64,000 nt of DNA from Diplonema japonicum (lineage: Eukaryota; Euglenozoa; Diplonemea; Diplonemida; Diplonemidae): the NCBI GenBank assembly GCA_964019335.1, contig OZ025666.1, positions 64,501-128,500 on the forward strand, read 5' to 3'. Under the pieces are notes generated by a model. It did not search any database, was not told the DNA's origin, and worked only from the letters and a program-made list of their open reading frames with translations. The position numbers and the translations under genes were made by a program. Shown here piece by piece: positions 28,253-39,042 of this stretch. Each line of letters opens with the position of its first letter. The stretch's first letter is position 1.

Positions 28253-29399
28253 ATGCCAGCGAAAAAAATCGCAAAGGGGAAGAAGGTGGTGAAGCAGGCA
28301 GAGGCAGCGGCGGTGACGGAAGCGAAGGTGGAAAAAGCAAGGATGCCTCAGACGGAAGAGGCGGCTGCTGCGTTGGTGAAGTACATGCAGGGTGTGGAAG
28401 AGAAGGAAGATAAAATGAACCTCCTCGCCGAGGCGGGACCTGTGTTTATGGTGGTGCAGTTGATGCAGAGTGCGGGGAAGGGGCCTTCCAGGAAGAGGAG
28501 AGCGGTGAAAATCCCCCATCCGATGAACACAAAGGAAAATGTGGAAGTTTGCTTGATTACAACTGCCCCACAGAGGAAGTGGAAGGACAAGATAAAGGAG
28601 TCGCCAGAGGGCCTTGAGAACATCAAAAAGGTTATTGATATGAACAAGCTGCGCAAGAAGTTCAAGTCCTTCGAAGAAAAGCGACAGCTCGCAACTTCTT
28701 TCAACCAGTTCGTTGCTGACGAGGCTGTCTTGAACTTCCTCCCGGCTATCCTCGGGAAGACATTCTTCAGAAAATCTAAAGAACCGATCTGCATCAACAT
28801 GAAGAAGTTCCCCACAAGCCTCAGGGCTGCGCTTGCTTCAACATCCTACTCCCTCAGGGAGAACGCACAAGGTACGGTGGGTGAACAAAAAAAAAATTAA
28901 AAATAAAACCTCAGTGAGCATAATGGTCGGCAAGACCGACTTTACAGCTTCCGAAATCGCAGAAAACTGCAAAACAGTGATGGAGGACATCATCCCCCAG
29001 CTCACCAACGGGTGGCGCGACGTGCGCTCTGTGGCTCTTAAAGGCAGGTTTGTGCATTGAGAATTTAAAAAAAAAGAAGAAAACCATGTACCTTCCCTAA
29101 CAGCGACACCCCTATGCTTCCCATCTACGCACATAATTTCCTTGAAGCAAAGGAAAACCCCCTTACTGCTAGTGTTGCTCCTAAAAGGCACAGGCTTGAA
29201 GTCCCCGAGATGGACGATGAGCCGTTGGCTAAGAGGGCAAAGAGGGCTAAGGCGGAGACCGAGAAAAAGGTTGCTGAGGTATGTAAACAAAAGAAAAGGG
29301 GGAAGAAAAGACTGTAAAAAATGAACCCAGGAATCGGATGACGAACTGAGTGAGCTGAGCCGGATCAGTGGGCTAGACGACGAGTCCGCTGAAGAGTGA
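28253..29399 (+). CDS. Ribosomal L1-domain nucleolar protein (UTP30/RSL1D1-like)
   Basis: Four exons: 28253-28871, 28915-29047, 29104-29278 and 29331-29399, giving 331 residues; introns of 43, 56 and 52 nt. The middle of the protein matches the L1p/L10e family of nucleolar proteins: KRRAVKIPHPMNTKENVEVCLIT, then LNFLPAILGKTFFRKSKEPI at about residues 160-185, then IPQLTNGWRDVRSVALKG, which corresponds to the C-terminal strand of the L1 fold. N-terminus is Lys/Ala-rich, C-terminus acidic with basic patches typical of nucleolar proteins. Probable role: ribosome biogenesis, binding pre-rRNA. The three introns are clustered at the 3' end. The 250-bp leader is pyrimidine-rich. Confidence 0.7.
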
Positions 29400-29668
29400 T
29401 CATTTCCCCTTCTTTTTTTTTGTTTTCCTTTTTTTTTTCCCTTTTTTGTTTTCCCTCCCTCCTTTCTTTCTCTTCCACACACTGCAAACATCATTTTTTT
29501 TTCTCTTTTCCTGTGCATAAAAAAAAAGAGATAGAATTGGAATGGAGGCCAGTTAGGATATCAACATCAGTCAACCAGCGCACACACCCTGCCCCTATTC
29601 ACATTTTTTTTTTTTAATTTCAAATATCCCTGTTCCCCCCCTACCCCCCCTACAGGCCATGCGGTAAG

Positions 29669-31738
29669 ATGTTGTCGAGCATTATAATGTGTTGCATGAT
29701 GCTGGCAGGGAACGAGATTGCCAGGCAGTACAAATTGGATGATTTAGTAATGCAAGGTGAAGCAGAAGGGGATAGGATACTGAGTGATGAGATTGAGAAC
29801 AAGGAAATGCTGCGTCTGGTAAGGACGGTGGACTGGCTGCGAGAGCAAGGTGTGGGGCTGCACAACGTGCATCCTGCGTTGCTTGAGACCAAACACGTTA
29901 TAGGTGAGCACGGTGGCATGATCGCTGCTGGTGACATTCATGCTGGGGACGTAATCCTCAGCGTACCTGAAGGGCTTCTCCTTACCTATGAGGCTGCTCA
30001 GCTGCGTCTCCCAGCCGCTCTCGTCCCTCTCACGTCTGAGGCCAAGTTCACACACTCCGACATGATCCGCCTGCTCCTCATGTGGGAGGCCTCACAGCCT
30101 GGCTCTAGATACGCCACCTGGTTGGGTACCCAACAACTGCCTGACCCGTTCAGCACAACTCCTCACCCCACTCCCAACACGCTCCTCCTCTCCTCGAATG
30201 AAGTCGTGTCTTGGAACAGACAAAACTGGTTCTCGCAGCTCGAGAAGCTTCGTTCCCTAACCAGCGCCTTTGGGTGGCTAGCCGACGAGGAGCTGGCAAT
30301 GAAAGCTTTTTACATGTTCGACAAATACGGGAAGAAGATCACATCAAAGAAGAGTGTGCCCATCCTCGTCCCCGGCACTGAGGTCTTTCAAATGCGCTAC
30401 GGGCAGACCGCGTGGATGGTGCACGCCGACAGGGTGCGTTTGTATGCTGTGCGAGAGATTAAGCAGGGCAGCCAGGTGTTCATCGATGGCGTGCTGAATA
30501 AGAAGTCTATGTTCGCAAGACTGGACATCCCCCCGGGGTTTAACTCTGCGTGGATGGCAATACTTGTGCTGGACACACCGCCGCCAGTTCGCACAGACAG
30601 CGACGAGGCCTGGTTCTACGGCACAGCAGCCGTCCCAAGGACGACAGTGTCCAACAAAAAGTGGCATTACTCTTTATCTTTGACTCAGCCCCCTTCGGAG
30701 CTTTTGAACAACTTCCGCATGAATGTCAAGAAGCGTGTCGAAACCGGTGCGCTGACAGCACACGAAGGAGAGATCCACACCCTCACAGCGGCCATCGATG
30801 TCATCAAAGCTGCGTACGAGGAAGCAGGCGGCGACCGCAGGCTACACGAGGACAGGATATGGTTGGCATTACACAGAACAGACAGGCAAGTCAGGCTGAT
30901 GCGCCTCGTTCACCACCAGCAGAGAGCAGTGCTGAAGCACAACTTAGTACTGCTGACGATGATTAGGACTCATCTCATGGAGGAAGCATCCCTCACGCAG
31001 AGGATAGGAGAAGTACGCAGCGGTCTTGCATCACATGTGAAGCACCAGTACTACAAGACGCTGTACGGGCTGTCGGTGGTTGTGATGCGCTTGCACAGGC
31101 TCAACATCTTGAGAGAAAGCAACGGGATGCGCGCACTGCGTCTTCCCCGTGGCCACCTCGGGAGGGCATTCGAGGAGGATGTGCTAAACGACCTCAGTGG
31201 GATGGGCGCACTAAGGGCTGAGGGCGTGCTCAAGCTAGCACAGAAGGCGACCAAAGCGTCTGTCACCGCCATGATGGAGGCCTTGAGATCTGACGTGTTG
31301 TGGCTTGTGTCGAGGGGCATCACCTCGCAGGATCATTCCCTTATTGACCAGCTGCTTGAGCTGGGCCCCACCGTCATCGATCCGAACTCACTTGTAGCCA
31401 CAATATTCACTCACAGGAGGACGGCACAGCTGTATGGGTTTCGGTTGCTGCACGCAGCGGTGCAGGAAGGCGACCCTCAAGTGATCCGAACCTTGCTGTT
31501 CCACGGTGCTTCAACAAAGTCGCGAACAGCACTCCCGGGCAACCAGGAGGGGAACGTCCCCTTGTATTATGTGGTATGTTGTGAAGAAGTTATACTGTAA
31601 AGTGAAACACAGAACATGCCGCGGCTCAGCTCTGTAGGGTCTCTCGAGGCCATGCAGCTGCTGTTGGATGCTGATGCTGCGCTGGACGCAGTGAACACCA
31701 CCGGGTACGTGGTGCTAAGCGACATCGTGAAGAAGTGA
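29669..31738 (+). CDS. SETD3/LSMT-like protein with C-terminal ankyrin repeats
   Basis: Exons 29669-31573 and 31613-31738 (39-nt intron), 676 residues. Residues about 50-115 match the start of the SETD3/Rubisco-LSMT class of SET proteins (RTVDWLREQGVGLHNV, GMIAAGDIHAGDVILSVPEG, TYEAAQ). Residues about 120-280 follow the SET fold with its helical insert, but the usual Asn-His of the catalytic motif is not visible where expected (VPILVPGTEVFQMRYG), so methyltransferase activity is doubtful. A helical region follows, then ankyrin repeats (GFRLLHAAVQEGDPQVIRTL, and after the intron LEAMQLLLDADAALDAVNTTG). ATG 29669 follows an AG at 29655 that ends a long pyrimidine tract. Confidence 0.6.
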
Positions 31739-31809
31739 TTATAGACTTTATTATAAATAGCTACGTTTGTAGCTTCACCTTCACAGGTCCCTCGAGGCTC
31801 GAGGGAGAC

Positions 31810-32470
31810 ATGTCGTCGGATAGCAAAGATGAAGGGGTGGTGCACGAACAGTTCGAGAAGATTAAGGTGCAGCGTGCAGAGCTGGCGGATAAGGATATAA
31901 AGATGAACAAGATGCACCATATGCTATCGCTGCAGGGGAAACAGTTGGAGGCAATGGAGAAAAGACGAAAGCGGGAAGAAGAGTTGCTGTCCCTCAACAT
32001 AGAACAGCCAGTGAATATCGATGAGCTGAAGAGCGCGGTTGGAATCTTTCAAATAACATTAAAGGAACGCGAGGACCGGATTACGAACCTGACGAGCGAT
32101 TTGAAGAAATCCTTCGATGAAAATAGCAGAATAAACAGCCGGGTGCATGATTTGTCACTGAAGCTAGAAGAGGTACTGCTTTTATTTTGAAACCCGCAAC
32201 ACCCCACACAGCTTGAGGGCATCTCGTCATCCAAGTCCATCGACCCCCCTCGCGACAGCGCAACTGAAAGTTCTGTTGTAGAAGTCTCAAATAATATATT
32301 ATGTTGCCTTATGTAGAACAATCTTTCTAAGCCGGAAAAAATGGTTTTGTGTTTAAATGCGGAGTTGTCCCGTAGAGAGATGAAGGAGGAGAGGGAGGGT
32401 GGGGAAGGGGAAAGAAGGGAAAGAGAAGAAAAAAAAAAGAGGGGGAAAAATGTATCCGTATTTCTTTTTT

Positions 32471-32472
<2 letters not shown>
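31810..32472 (+). CDS. Short coiled-coil protein
   Basis: Exons 31810-32172, 32212-32283 and 32317-32472; introns 39 and 33 nt. About 196 residues. Exon 1 reads as a charged coiled coil (EQFEKIKVQRAELADKD, LKEREDRITNLTSDLKK). The second intron and third exon are less certain: without splicing, the frame ends at 32316. The start is 24 nt after an AG at 31786. No family recognised. Confidence 0.5.
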
Positions 32473-32505
<33 letters not shown>

Positions 32506-32575
32506 AGTAAAGTGTGGAAGTTATGGTTTTTTTTCTTTTTTTTTCTTTGTTCTTCTTTTCTTTCTTCTTCTGTTT

Positions 32576-32611
<36 letters not shown>

Positions 32612-32756
32612 GTTTCTTTCTTCTTTTTCCTTATCCTTCCCCCCGTCCCCCTTTTTCCCTTACTGTCCCCTTTCGAACATACTCCACTCACACATTTCCC
32701 CTTTTCTTCTTTTTTTTTTCTCTTCTTCTTCTGTTGTTGATGACTTCACTAGGGCG
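32473..32756. promoter_or_regulatory. Long polypyrimidine tract before the WW protein gene
   Basis: Nearly 270 bases dominated by T and C on the + strand, ending in ACTTCACTAG at 32752, five bases before the next ATG. This looks like a polypyrimidine tract plus 3' splice site. The open frame that continues through it is an artefact of TTT/TTC codons. Confidence 0.5.
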
Positions 32757-35700
32757 ATGAAGGGGTGGGTGACCCCTGATGGAATGATGGGGAGCCCTGT
32801 GTCATCCCCAGGGGGATGGCAAGGAAGCCCGCAAGGCATCTTCAGACCTGAAGTTGAGGAGGTCAGCCTTACACAAAGTATGCTGCATGGCATGGAGGGT
32901 AGGTCTGTGAGCCCAGAGCTAATTGGCAGTGTGAGCGATCTGTCCACTGTGACCGTGCAAGGTAACGTTGCAGGTCGCATAGCAAAACTGGAGGCAATGA
33001 TGTCAGAGCTGGTTCACCGGCCTGATGAGAGTATCCTGCAGCTTGCACAGGATGTCAGAACGTTGAAGGAGTCGATGACTGCACCTGTGCCTGCACAAAC
33101 ACCTACAACACCCAAATCCGTGCGTCTCGTCCCCCCGGGTGCCTTCTCTCTGTCCTCGACCGACCTCACTGCCATGCATGTCATCGAGTTCCACCACCTC
33201 ACTCTCTACCAGGTCACGCCTGCCGTCGCCCGTATCCGCATTGCCTCCAACGCCACCCTCCGTGTCACGCACAGCATCGTCTCTTTCCTCCATCATGACG
33301 GCCGCCTTGTCTGTGAAGCTGCGATCTCGCACATACTTGGCGTGGAGCTTCGCGGGACATCGTGCTTCCTCCAGGTTGTGAACGGGCCTGCAGTCGAGAT
33401 GTCAGGGCAGCCAGAGGTCATCAGCACCGTAGCGAAGATCATGGAACACAAGATATCCCTCGACAAGAACTACGTCTCTCCGCCAGCCACCCCTGCCCTC
33501 TCGGAGACACCGCCCCCGCCTGTCACCACACCTAGGTCCAACATCAAGTCCCAGTACATTGCACATCACGACCAGCCCCCCCCTCTCCCTCTCCCACTTC
33601 CGAATACCTCATACTCGTCTCCACCAGGCACACCCAGAGAGGCTATGCAGTTCACACCGGGAAACAGCTACACCCCGGTGACGCCCCTCTCTGCCCCTTT
33701 CTCTGCAGTTCCTTCTATGCGCTCTATTGCGCACTCCGATCCATCTGCAGTGCAATCTGTAGCAGGCTCCATTGCAGGCTTCAGTACGGCACCATCCGGT
33801 GCTGGGTCCATGGCTGGGTCCATGGGAGCTTCTTCGTACAAGAGTGCTGTCTTTTCGCAGTACGAGGACGAAGTAGAAAAGGCACGGCAGCGCGAGCTCA
33901 AACGGCAGCGTGAGAGAGAAGCCGAGCGTGAGAGGTTCAAAGAACGTGAAAGGGAGCGGCGTGAGCTGCGCGAGAAGGAACTGCAACAGGAACAAGCCAT
34001 CGAGGTGCAACGGCGGAAGGAACACGAACGAGACGTGCAGCAGAAAAAAGAACGGGAAAAACAACGTGACGAGCGGCTTGAAGACCAGCTTAGAGTGGTC
34101 GCCGAGAAAGCACGTCTTTTGGACTTGCAGAGGCAGGAGGAAGCCAATGCTGTGAAATTGAAGCAGATCGAGTTGACCAAGTTCTCCATGCAGGTGAAGG
34201 AACGGGAAACAGAGCGATTGCTGCTAGCAGAGGTGTCGAACAGCAGGGGAAAGATCGAACGGGAGCAGCGTGAGAAACGGCTTGTCGAAGAGGAGCTCAC
34301 AGAGCAGAAATACAAAGCAGAGAGAGAGAGGCTTCAGGCTCTGGTGATGAGACGGCAGCATGTCTCAGAGACATCATTACACAGAGTGGAAGAGAAGAAA
34401 CGGCAACGGCAGGCGCAGCGTGAAAGGGAACGAGAAGACTTCCAACGTGAGACCAGACAGGTGGCTCTGGCGGTGAAAGCAGAATCAGAGAGCAGGTTAA
34501 AACAACTTTCGAGGCTGCAAAACCTGAAGGCGGAAGAGGAAAACAAGCGGCTGGAGGAGAAGGCAAGACTGCTGTCTGCAAAGATAGCAGAAGAGGAACG
34601 ACGTCTGCTGGTATGCTGCACTTGGCACTTGCAAACACTGCTAACAGGAAGCCAAAGAGTCGGCTGCTTCTGTGGAAAGGAAGAGGGTGCAAGAAGAAGA
34701 GCTTATGCGGGTATGTAAAACAGCAAAAGAAGAAAAAAAAAACCCTTGTAACAGGCCGAACGAATGAAACGGGAGAACGAGGCCAAAACCCATGAAGACA
34801 AACTGCGCAAGGAAGCTGAGGATGCAAAGCGGAAAGTACACGAGCTTAAAGCTAAAGCGCAACAAGAAGCAGATCTCGAGAAAAAGCTCCTCGCAGAGCA
34901 GGCCGAGAACGCGCAGCGCATTCACGAGGAGCAACTTAAAAAAGAACAGGAAGCAGCAAAAAAGAAGGCGCAAGAGGAAAAAGCAGAAGAAGCAAAGAAA
35001 AAAGCAGAACATGCTAAACAGGCAGAAGAAGCGAAGGCACAACGGGAACAAGAGGCAAAAGCGGCAGAAGCAGAGGTGACAAAAAAGGCGGCAGAAGCTA
35101 AGGCTGTTGAAGAGGCAAAGCAAGCAGAGATGACGAAGAAGGCGGAAGAGGCGAAGAAAGCGGAAGAAGAGAAGAAAGTTGAAGAATCCAGAAAGGCTGA
35201 AGAAGCAAAGAAAGCAGAAGAGACAAGGAAAGCGGAAGCAGCAAAGAAAGCAGAAGAAGCAAAGAAAGCAGAAGAAGCAAAGAAAGCAGAGGAAGCAAAG
35301 AAAGCAGAGGAAAACAAAAAAGCAGAAGCAGCCAAAAAAGCCGCCGAAGAGGCTGAGAAAGCAGAAGAAGCTAAAAAAGCCGAAGAGGCTAAGAAAGCGG
35401 AAGAAGCTAAAAAAGCGGAAAAGGCAGCAGCAAAAACAGTCAAGGTGGTGGCACCCAAGAAAGACCCAAAGCCAGAAGCGAGTGAAGAAGAAGTGGCAAA
35501 AGCACTGACAAAAGAGGGCGGATGGCGCAAGAAGGAGGATAAGGAAGGGAGGTTTTATTATACCAATAAAAAGCTGGGTGAAAGCACGCGGAACCTAGCA
35601 GCGTTCCTCGCGGCGTCCCCTGCTGGGACCCCTGCAGCGGCCCCCAAAAAGGGTAAAACGGATTGGGCTGCCAAGGCGGAAGAAGCCCTTGCTTCAGGTG

Positions 35701-35868
35701 AATGGAAAATGAAGGTATCAGCAACACATTAAAGAAGTTTTTTTTTCTCACACGCACACACAGACTAACAAAGAGGGGGTCGTCTATTACGTGCACAAGA
35801 AAACAAAAGCGAGAGCGTGGGACCTGAAGAAAGAGCTCAAGAAGCAAGCCAAGGAAGCATCCAATTAG
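32757..35868 (+). CDS. Long charged coiled-coil protein ending in two WW domains
   Basis: Exons 32757-34610, 34648-34710, 34755-35714 and 35764-35868 (introns 37, 44 and 49 nt), 993 residues. Residues 1-150 are Gly/Ser/Pro-rich; about 150-330 is a globular region of unknown family (VRLVPPGAFSLSSTDLTAM); then a very long helix of Arg/Glu, Lys/Glu and finally near-perfect KKAEEA repeats (nt about 35100-35430), which would form a coiled coil or single alpha helix. The C-terminus has a WW-like motif (WRKKEDKEGRFYYTN) and, across the last intron, a second one (EWKMKTNKEGVVYYVHKKT then W). WW domains bind Pro-rich ligands. The last splice is supported by completion of that second WW. AG at 32752 precedes the ATG. 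Confidence 0.75.
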
Positions 35869-35975
35869 TTACGTTCGTGTTACATACTTAGCACTGTACT
35901 GCTTAGATAGAATAGATCCGAAGTAGTTTCTGTCCTATTTACAATATTGAACGAGAAATAGTAAAATAGGCAAAG

Positions 35976-37577
35976 ATGGCGCATATGTGGGGAGACGTGG
36001 AGAGGGGCATGGAGACCCGCAGGGAGGAGATGGACAGACAGCGAATAGCAAAACTGGAGAAGGAGAACGCTGAGAAGGACCAGAAGATCGAGTCGTTAGA
36101 GAAAAACACGGAAAAAATGCGCAGAGAGCTGCAGGAGATGCAAAAGCTCGAAGAGGATATTATTCGGGAACGGTCGAAGAGCACGGCACTAGAGGCGAAG
36201 ATGCGGAGGAGCGAAGCACGTGCGGAATCTGTTGAGGCAGAGCTCTCGATGCAGGAGACAGCGGTAGCAGAGCTGTCAAACCTGCGCAACAAACTGCGCT
36301 CCATGGAACAGCAAACATCATACATCAAGGAACAGATGCAAATCGAGGCACTCAAAGCCTCTGAGAAGGAGAACCTTGCGAACACTGCACAGCAACGACT
36401 ACAAGAACAGGCCACAGAGAAGGCTCACGTCGAGCGAAATTTAGCTGCCGCACGGAGGGAAGCCGACACCGCCAAAGCTGAAGCCATGAAACTAAAAGCC
36501 AGCCTCGAAGGGGTGTCTTCTCGCACTGACCTCCTTTTGCAGTCTGCCACCACCGATGCTGAAGAGCTCCGCAGCCGGGCAAAGGACCTCGAGAACAGAG
36601 TCTGCCAGTATGACGTCATCCAGAGATCCTTCGAGGAGGCTGACGAGGACCGTGAGACCGCCAACAGCCGCGCACGCGAGCTAGCACGCCTCCTCGCGGT
36701 GGAAAAAACACAAAAAGGCACTCTTGAGTCCCTTGTGAACCACCAGAACAAGGTTATCTACGATATGAAAAAGGAGCTGGGTGATCTGAAGGAAGCCGCC
36801 AGGATATTGGCAACAGAACAAGAGCAGTCGAATCTGTCCCTGCTGATGGTCAGAACGGGGTACTCCGACTCGCAAGGAAACGGGCTGGATGCAGTCAAGA
36901 AGCAATACCTTCTCGAAAAGCGTGAGCACCACCTGCTGAAGATGGAGCACGAGAAGGCAGTGATCGAACTGAACGCCCTGAAGACAGGCATGACTGTGAA
37001 AAAGGAGTTCGAGAAGATGCAGGAAGCCCTGAAGTCAGTCCCGTCACCATTGGAGCCAAAGTATAAAACACCAGCACCGCCAAAGCCGCAGCAGGTGACG
37101 CCCGTGTGGGATTTCGCAGAGACGACACAGCAGGTGACACACATCCAACAAACAGTGGAGGTGGAGCGCCCTGTGGAAAAGCTGCTGCGGTCGCCTCCAC
37201 CTGCTTCGCACCCGTCGTTCGAAGGGGTCCTTAAGGTAAAGGACCCGGCACACCCGGCAGCACCTAAAAATTTACACTCGTTTCTACACCCTAATACAGG
37301 AGGGCTGAAAGGAAAAGGGTGGCCTGTGGTGACTCCACCACCGACCGTGCGGCTCACACCGCAGGGACAGGTCAGCCAGGGTGGCGTCAGCAACGACGAG
37401 ATCTCCTCCACAGCCTCGTCTGCTGACGGTTGGAAGAAATGGTCGGACCCGAACAAGGACGCCAAAGACAAAGACTCCCAGAAGTCTCATTCACCGGCAG
37501 TTTCACGCTTGGACGCAGAGAGGAATGTGTTCGAGACCAGCAGCATCGGCTGGGTGCTGGAGCGCCCTTCGTCATAA
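35976..37577 (+). CDS. Coiled-coil protein with Pro-rich tail
   Basis: 533 residues, intronless. Residues about 5-355 are continuous heptad-like helix (EEMDRQRIAKLEKENAEKDQ and onwards). The tail is Pro/Ser/Gly-rich with repeated PPP and TPP motifs, potential ligands for the WW or SH3 class. No enzymatic domain. There is no strong AG acceptor right before this ATG, unlike most genes here. Possibly cytoskeletal. Confidence 0.7.
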   Translation: MAHMWGDVERGMETRREEMDRQRIAKLEKENAEKDQKIESLEKNTEKMRRELQEMQKLEEDIIRERSKSTALEAKMRRSEARAESVEAELSMQETAVAELSNLRNKLRSMEQQTSYIKEQMQIEALKASEKENLANTAQQRLQEQATEKAHVERNLAAARREADTAKAEAMKLKASLEGVSSRTDLLLQSATTDAEELRSRAKDLENRVCQYDVIQRSFEEADEDRETANSRARELARLLAVEKTQKGTLESLVNHQNKVIYDMKKELGDLKEAARILATEQEQSNLSLLMVRTGYSDSQGNGLDAVKKQYLLEKREHHLLKMEHEKAVIELNALKTGMTVKKEFEKMQEALKSVPSPLEPKYKTPAPPKPQQVTPVWDFAETTQQVTHIQQTVEVERPVEKLLRSPPPASHPSFEGVLKVKDPAHPAAPKNLHSFLHPNTGGLKGKGWPVVTPPPTVRLTPQGQVSQGGVSNDEISSTASSADGWKKWSDPNKDAKDKDSQKSHSPAVSRLDAERNVFETSSIGWVLERPSS

Positions 37578-37669
37578 GACGTGGAGATTTTTTTTTTGTT
37601 GTACTTTGTAATTTCACAATTAATCTATCACACCCCAATAAAACACCATGACAGGAAGGGTAAGGCGCC

Positions 37670-38454
37670 ATGTTAAGCGTAGTGCGGAGGACAAATGTGG
37701 CTGTGGCGAAGCAACAAAGCACGCCGGCAGTGAGCAAGCAGGTTCGGTGCGCGACTAGGGTCGGTTTTTGGAAGAAACGGAGAAATTTAAGAAACCCGCA
37801 CACGAGGATCAGGCGGCCGGCCATGACACAAGAGGACACGAGGGCGCAATCGTTTTACATGTACGTCGTCCACTGGAACGTAGAGCTGAAGAAATGGAGG
37901 AAACAGTTCGAAGACATGAAGATGCACAAGGTGACGGACTACGAGACCCTCAACCAGTCTGTGCCGCTTGGCCGTGCAGACAAAGTGGTGCGTGCCATCA
38001 GGATGCACCAGCTCGGTGTCTCTCCTTTGGACGACCATAAACTAACCATGCGAGACAACCCTTTCATGAAGGGGTCCTCCTCATGGATGTTTGCAACGGA
38101 GACCCAGCAGGGCGAAAAAGATAGAGGTAAGCTGTGGGCGATTATGCAGCAAGGCAAAACTATGGACGAAGCCCGCAAAGTCAAAGCCGATATGCGAGCA
38201 AAATACCGAGCTGAAAAAACTAAAAACAAAGAAGGCAATTTCGCAAAGTTGATAGACTGGAAGATGAAGGGTGAGCTGGGTACCCACTACGATGAGATGA
38301 AGAAGGTAAGAAGTTAATTTATACCAAGACTCACTCACAGCTCACCTCGATTGGAGATGGGGACAATTCTGGTGCTGCACAAGTCGCCACGAAGCCAAGG
38401 AGGGCAATGCGGTTCTTTGACTACGACCTTGATTCCTCCCAGTATGCTTGTTGA
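37670..38454 (+). CDS. Probable mitochondrial protein, unknown function
   Basis: Exons 37670-38305 and 38341-38454 with a 35-nt intron; 249 residues. The first 45 residues contain many Arg and Lys, hydroxylated residues and no Asp or Glu (MLSVVRRTNVAVAKQQSTP), as in a mitochondrial presequence. The mature part is basic and helical with Trp-rich patches (VVHWNVELKKWRKQFEDMK, LIDWKMKGELGTHYDEM) and ends DSSQYAC. Basic, small and imported would fit a mitoribosomal or complex-associated protein, but I recognise no family. AG acceptor-like site at 37654. Confidence 0.6.
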
Positions 38455-38588
38455 ATATCAGCAAACTGCCACAGCAAAAAAACCTACTCTGAACCGAAAG
38501 ACAATATTAGCAGCAAAGGATTTCACTTGATAGTTGACAACCAGCGAACACAGGTATTTCTAGAACAATTATTCCTAAAGATGAAAAG

Positions 38589-38670
38589 TGACAAGAGTGG
38601 GGTTTGAACCCACGCCCCCGAAGAGACTACGACCTGAACGTAGCGCCTTAGACCGCTCGGCCATCTTGCC
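38589..38670 (-). tRNA. tRNA-Leu (CAG)
   Basis: A complete 82-nt class II tRNA on the minus strand. The acceptor pairs GGCAAGA with TCTTGTC (one G-T), the anticodon stem CTACG pairs with CGTAG around loop TTCAGGT, giving anticodon CAG. It has a long variable arm, and the T arm GTGGG-TTCAAAC-CCCAC. The discriminator is A. A short T run follows on the minus strand (38588-38585), a Pol III terminator. No intron. It is the only intact tRNA I can see and the only apparently functional gene on the minus strand. Confidence 0.93.
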
Positions 38671-38672
38671 CT

Positions 38673-39042
38673 AAATTTTGGGCTTAATAATAAAATAATA
38701 ATAATTATTCCACTACCAGGCGGGGGGGGATGGGGGGCGGAGAAAGTTGAAACCATAAAAATTGGGAAGGGAAGGTTAAAACAGTCTCTCTTACTGAGCC
38801 ATATCGGGGGGGACCTCTTGCTCGTTTGCTCGACCTCTTGTATATTTTCCTGGGCCCCCGACATCCACCTTTCTTATTTTTTCCCCATTCCCCCGCCACG
38901 CAGCTCTTGGGCCTCGAAGGCTTCGGCTGTCACCAAATAAAGACAACCCCAAATATTAAAGGACGGCGATGAGATCCCTAATTTTGATTTATCCAGCCAC
39001 AGGGACCCCACCATCTGCTGGTTTTGTTGGGCTGTGGGAGCC
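38673..39042 (-). repeat. Dispersed SINE-like repeat, copy 1
   Basis: About 370 bp, nearly identical to 40798-41166. On the minus strand it starts GGCTCCCACAGCCCAACA and ends with an (ATT)n-rich tail then AGCCCAAAATTT. The tail suggests a retroposed, non-autonomous element. It ends two bases before the 5' end of the tRNA-Leu gene. No open frame and no clear Pol III boxes. Confidence 0.65.

Noticed and set aside
32399-32740. Phe-rich ORFs before the WW protein
   Set aside because: Homopolymer pyrimidine tract; composition is not protein-like.
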